Shown here piece by piece: positions 5,374 to 5,901 of a stretch of 5,901 nt of DNA. Both the position numbers and the translations under genes were made by a program. The notes below the pieces were generated by a model. It was not told the origin of the DNA and ran no database searches. It saw nothing but the letters and a program-made list of their open reading frames with translations. Location: NCBI GenBank assembly GCA_903924715.1, contig CAIYCP010000342.1:1-5901 (forward strand), read 5' to 3'. The stretch is from an uncultured beta proteobacterium (lineage in GTDB: Bacteria; Pseudomonadota; Gammaproteobacteria; Burkholderiales; Burkholderiaceae_B). The first letter of the stretch is position 1. Each line of letters begins with the position of its first letter.

Positions 5374-5901
5374 CTAGCCATGTTTTTTTACATAACGTAC
5401 AACATCAGCGTGTGTGGCAAACCATACGCCCGGCAGACTGCGCATATAGCGAATCAATTCTTCCAGAATCCAGATGCGTGAACGATAGCCAATGATGTGG
5501 GGATGCATGGTTAATTGAAACAAACCGCCTTCTTTATAGGCCGCATCAAACTCACGTTTAAAAATATCAAAAACATCTGCAGGAGGCGTGTACGGCCGTA
5601 ACCCCGCAAAGCGATTCATGCCAAAGTACACCGCATCGTCACGAATCCATTCGACGGGTAGTTCAACGACACCAGTATTTTCACCATCAAGCATGAGCTC
5701 GTAACAATCGACGTCGGCCATCAACGATGAGTCATAGAGCAAACCGAGGTCGCGCGTCAGCGCAAGGGTGTTTGGGCTGAAATCCCAAGAGGGTGTGCGC
5801 ATGCCAACCGGACGGACACCGGTGATTTTTTCTAGAACGTCTGAACTGCGTTGCATCAAATCTTTTTCAGCGGCATAAGGTAATACTGAATTGCGTTCGT
5901 G
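5374..5901 (-). CDS. polysaccharide deacetylase (NodB-fold) family protein, PgdA/PuuE-like, C-terminal part
   Basis: The frame is open to the right edge, so the N-terminal part is missing; 175 residues are visible of a family usually close to 290-310. The first visible residues, HERNSVLPY, match the end of the HGxxHE metal motif, so His1 is probably the last metal-binding histidine of NodB motif 2, with the preceding histidine just outside. Next come RTPSWDFS (35-42, motif 3), LGLLYDSSLMADV (53-65), and the C-terminal TMHP (132-135) with the likely catalytic His133, followed by GYRSRIW. This arrangement is typical of the Helicobacter PgdA, imidase and allantoinase (PuuE) branch rather than of chitin deacetylases. 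Such enzymes hydrolyse C-N bonds in imides, ureides or N-acetyl groups. The TTG/ATG near 5859 is not the true start. The gene is upstream of, and probably cotranscribed with, the GGT-like gene, which suggests a shared amide-degrading pathway. Confidence 0.9.
   Translation of the reverse strand, partial: HERNSVLPYAAEKDLMQRSSDVLEKITGVRPVGMRTPSWDFSPNTLALTRDLGLLYDSSLMADVDCYELMLDGENTGVVELPVEWIRDDAVYFGMNRFAGLRPYTPPADVFDIFKREFDAAYKEGGLFQLTMHPHIIGYRSRIWILEELIRYMRSLPGVWFATHADVVRYVKKHG

Noticed and set aside
5046..5495. Open frame of about 149 codons on the plus strand
   Set aside because: It is antisense to the well-supported GGT-like and deacetylase-like genes, and its low-complexity Ala/Arg/Ser-rich translation is typical of a shadow frame.

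Overview
The window looks like a chromosomal stretch from a betaproteobacterium of the Burkholderiales type. By eye the base composition is moderately GC-rich. The strongest pointer is the 5' part of a Bug/TctC-type periplasmic solute-binding protein, a family greatly expanded in Burkholderiales, next to catabolic enzymes of the class II aldolase, amidase-signature and gamma-glutamyltransferase (GGT) families. I see no tRNA, rRNA, CRISPR array, insertion sequence or phage gene. Coding density is high; the only sizeable gap is 1096-1330.

Layout, left to right. (1) 1-1095, minus strand: a class II aldolase/adducin-family enzyme followed downstream by a Bug solute-binding protein that leaves the window. 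The Bug start overlaps the aldolase stop, so this is an uptake-plus-enzyme operon. (2) 1331-1649, plus strand: a small lipoprotein gene whose signal peptide is interrupted by a run of nine T. Eight T would give a perfect lipobox, so it is a broken, phase-variable or mis-sequenced gene. (3) 1693-2337, minus: a PaiB-family FMN-binding regulator-like protein, convergent with the lipoprotein gene and divergent from (4) 2428-3741, plus: an amidase-signature enzyme with an intact Lys-Ser-Ser triad. The 90-base divergent spacer holds two palindromes. (5) 3755-5329 and 5374-5901, minus: a GGT-family Ntn-hydrolase and, upstream in the same direction, the C-terminal part of a NodB-fold polysaccharide deacetylase/imidase/allantoinase-like protein that runs off the right edge.

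Taken together, several genes encode hydrolases of C-N bonds (amidase, GGT-like Ntn-hydrolase, NodB-fold deacetylase/allantoinase-like) and one transporter component. A reasonable inference is scavenging of a small amide, imide, ureide or oxamate-type compound. The exact substrate cannot be read from sequence, and the changes of strand mean these genes form at least three transcription units. The most unusual sequence-level observations are the T9 frame break in the lipoprotein signal peptide and the loss, in the GGT-like protein, of nearly all residues that hold the gamma-glutamyl group in true GGT.
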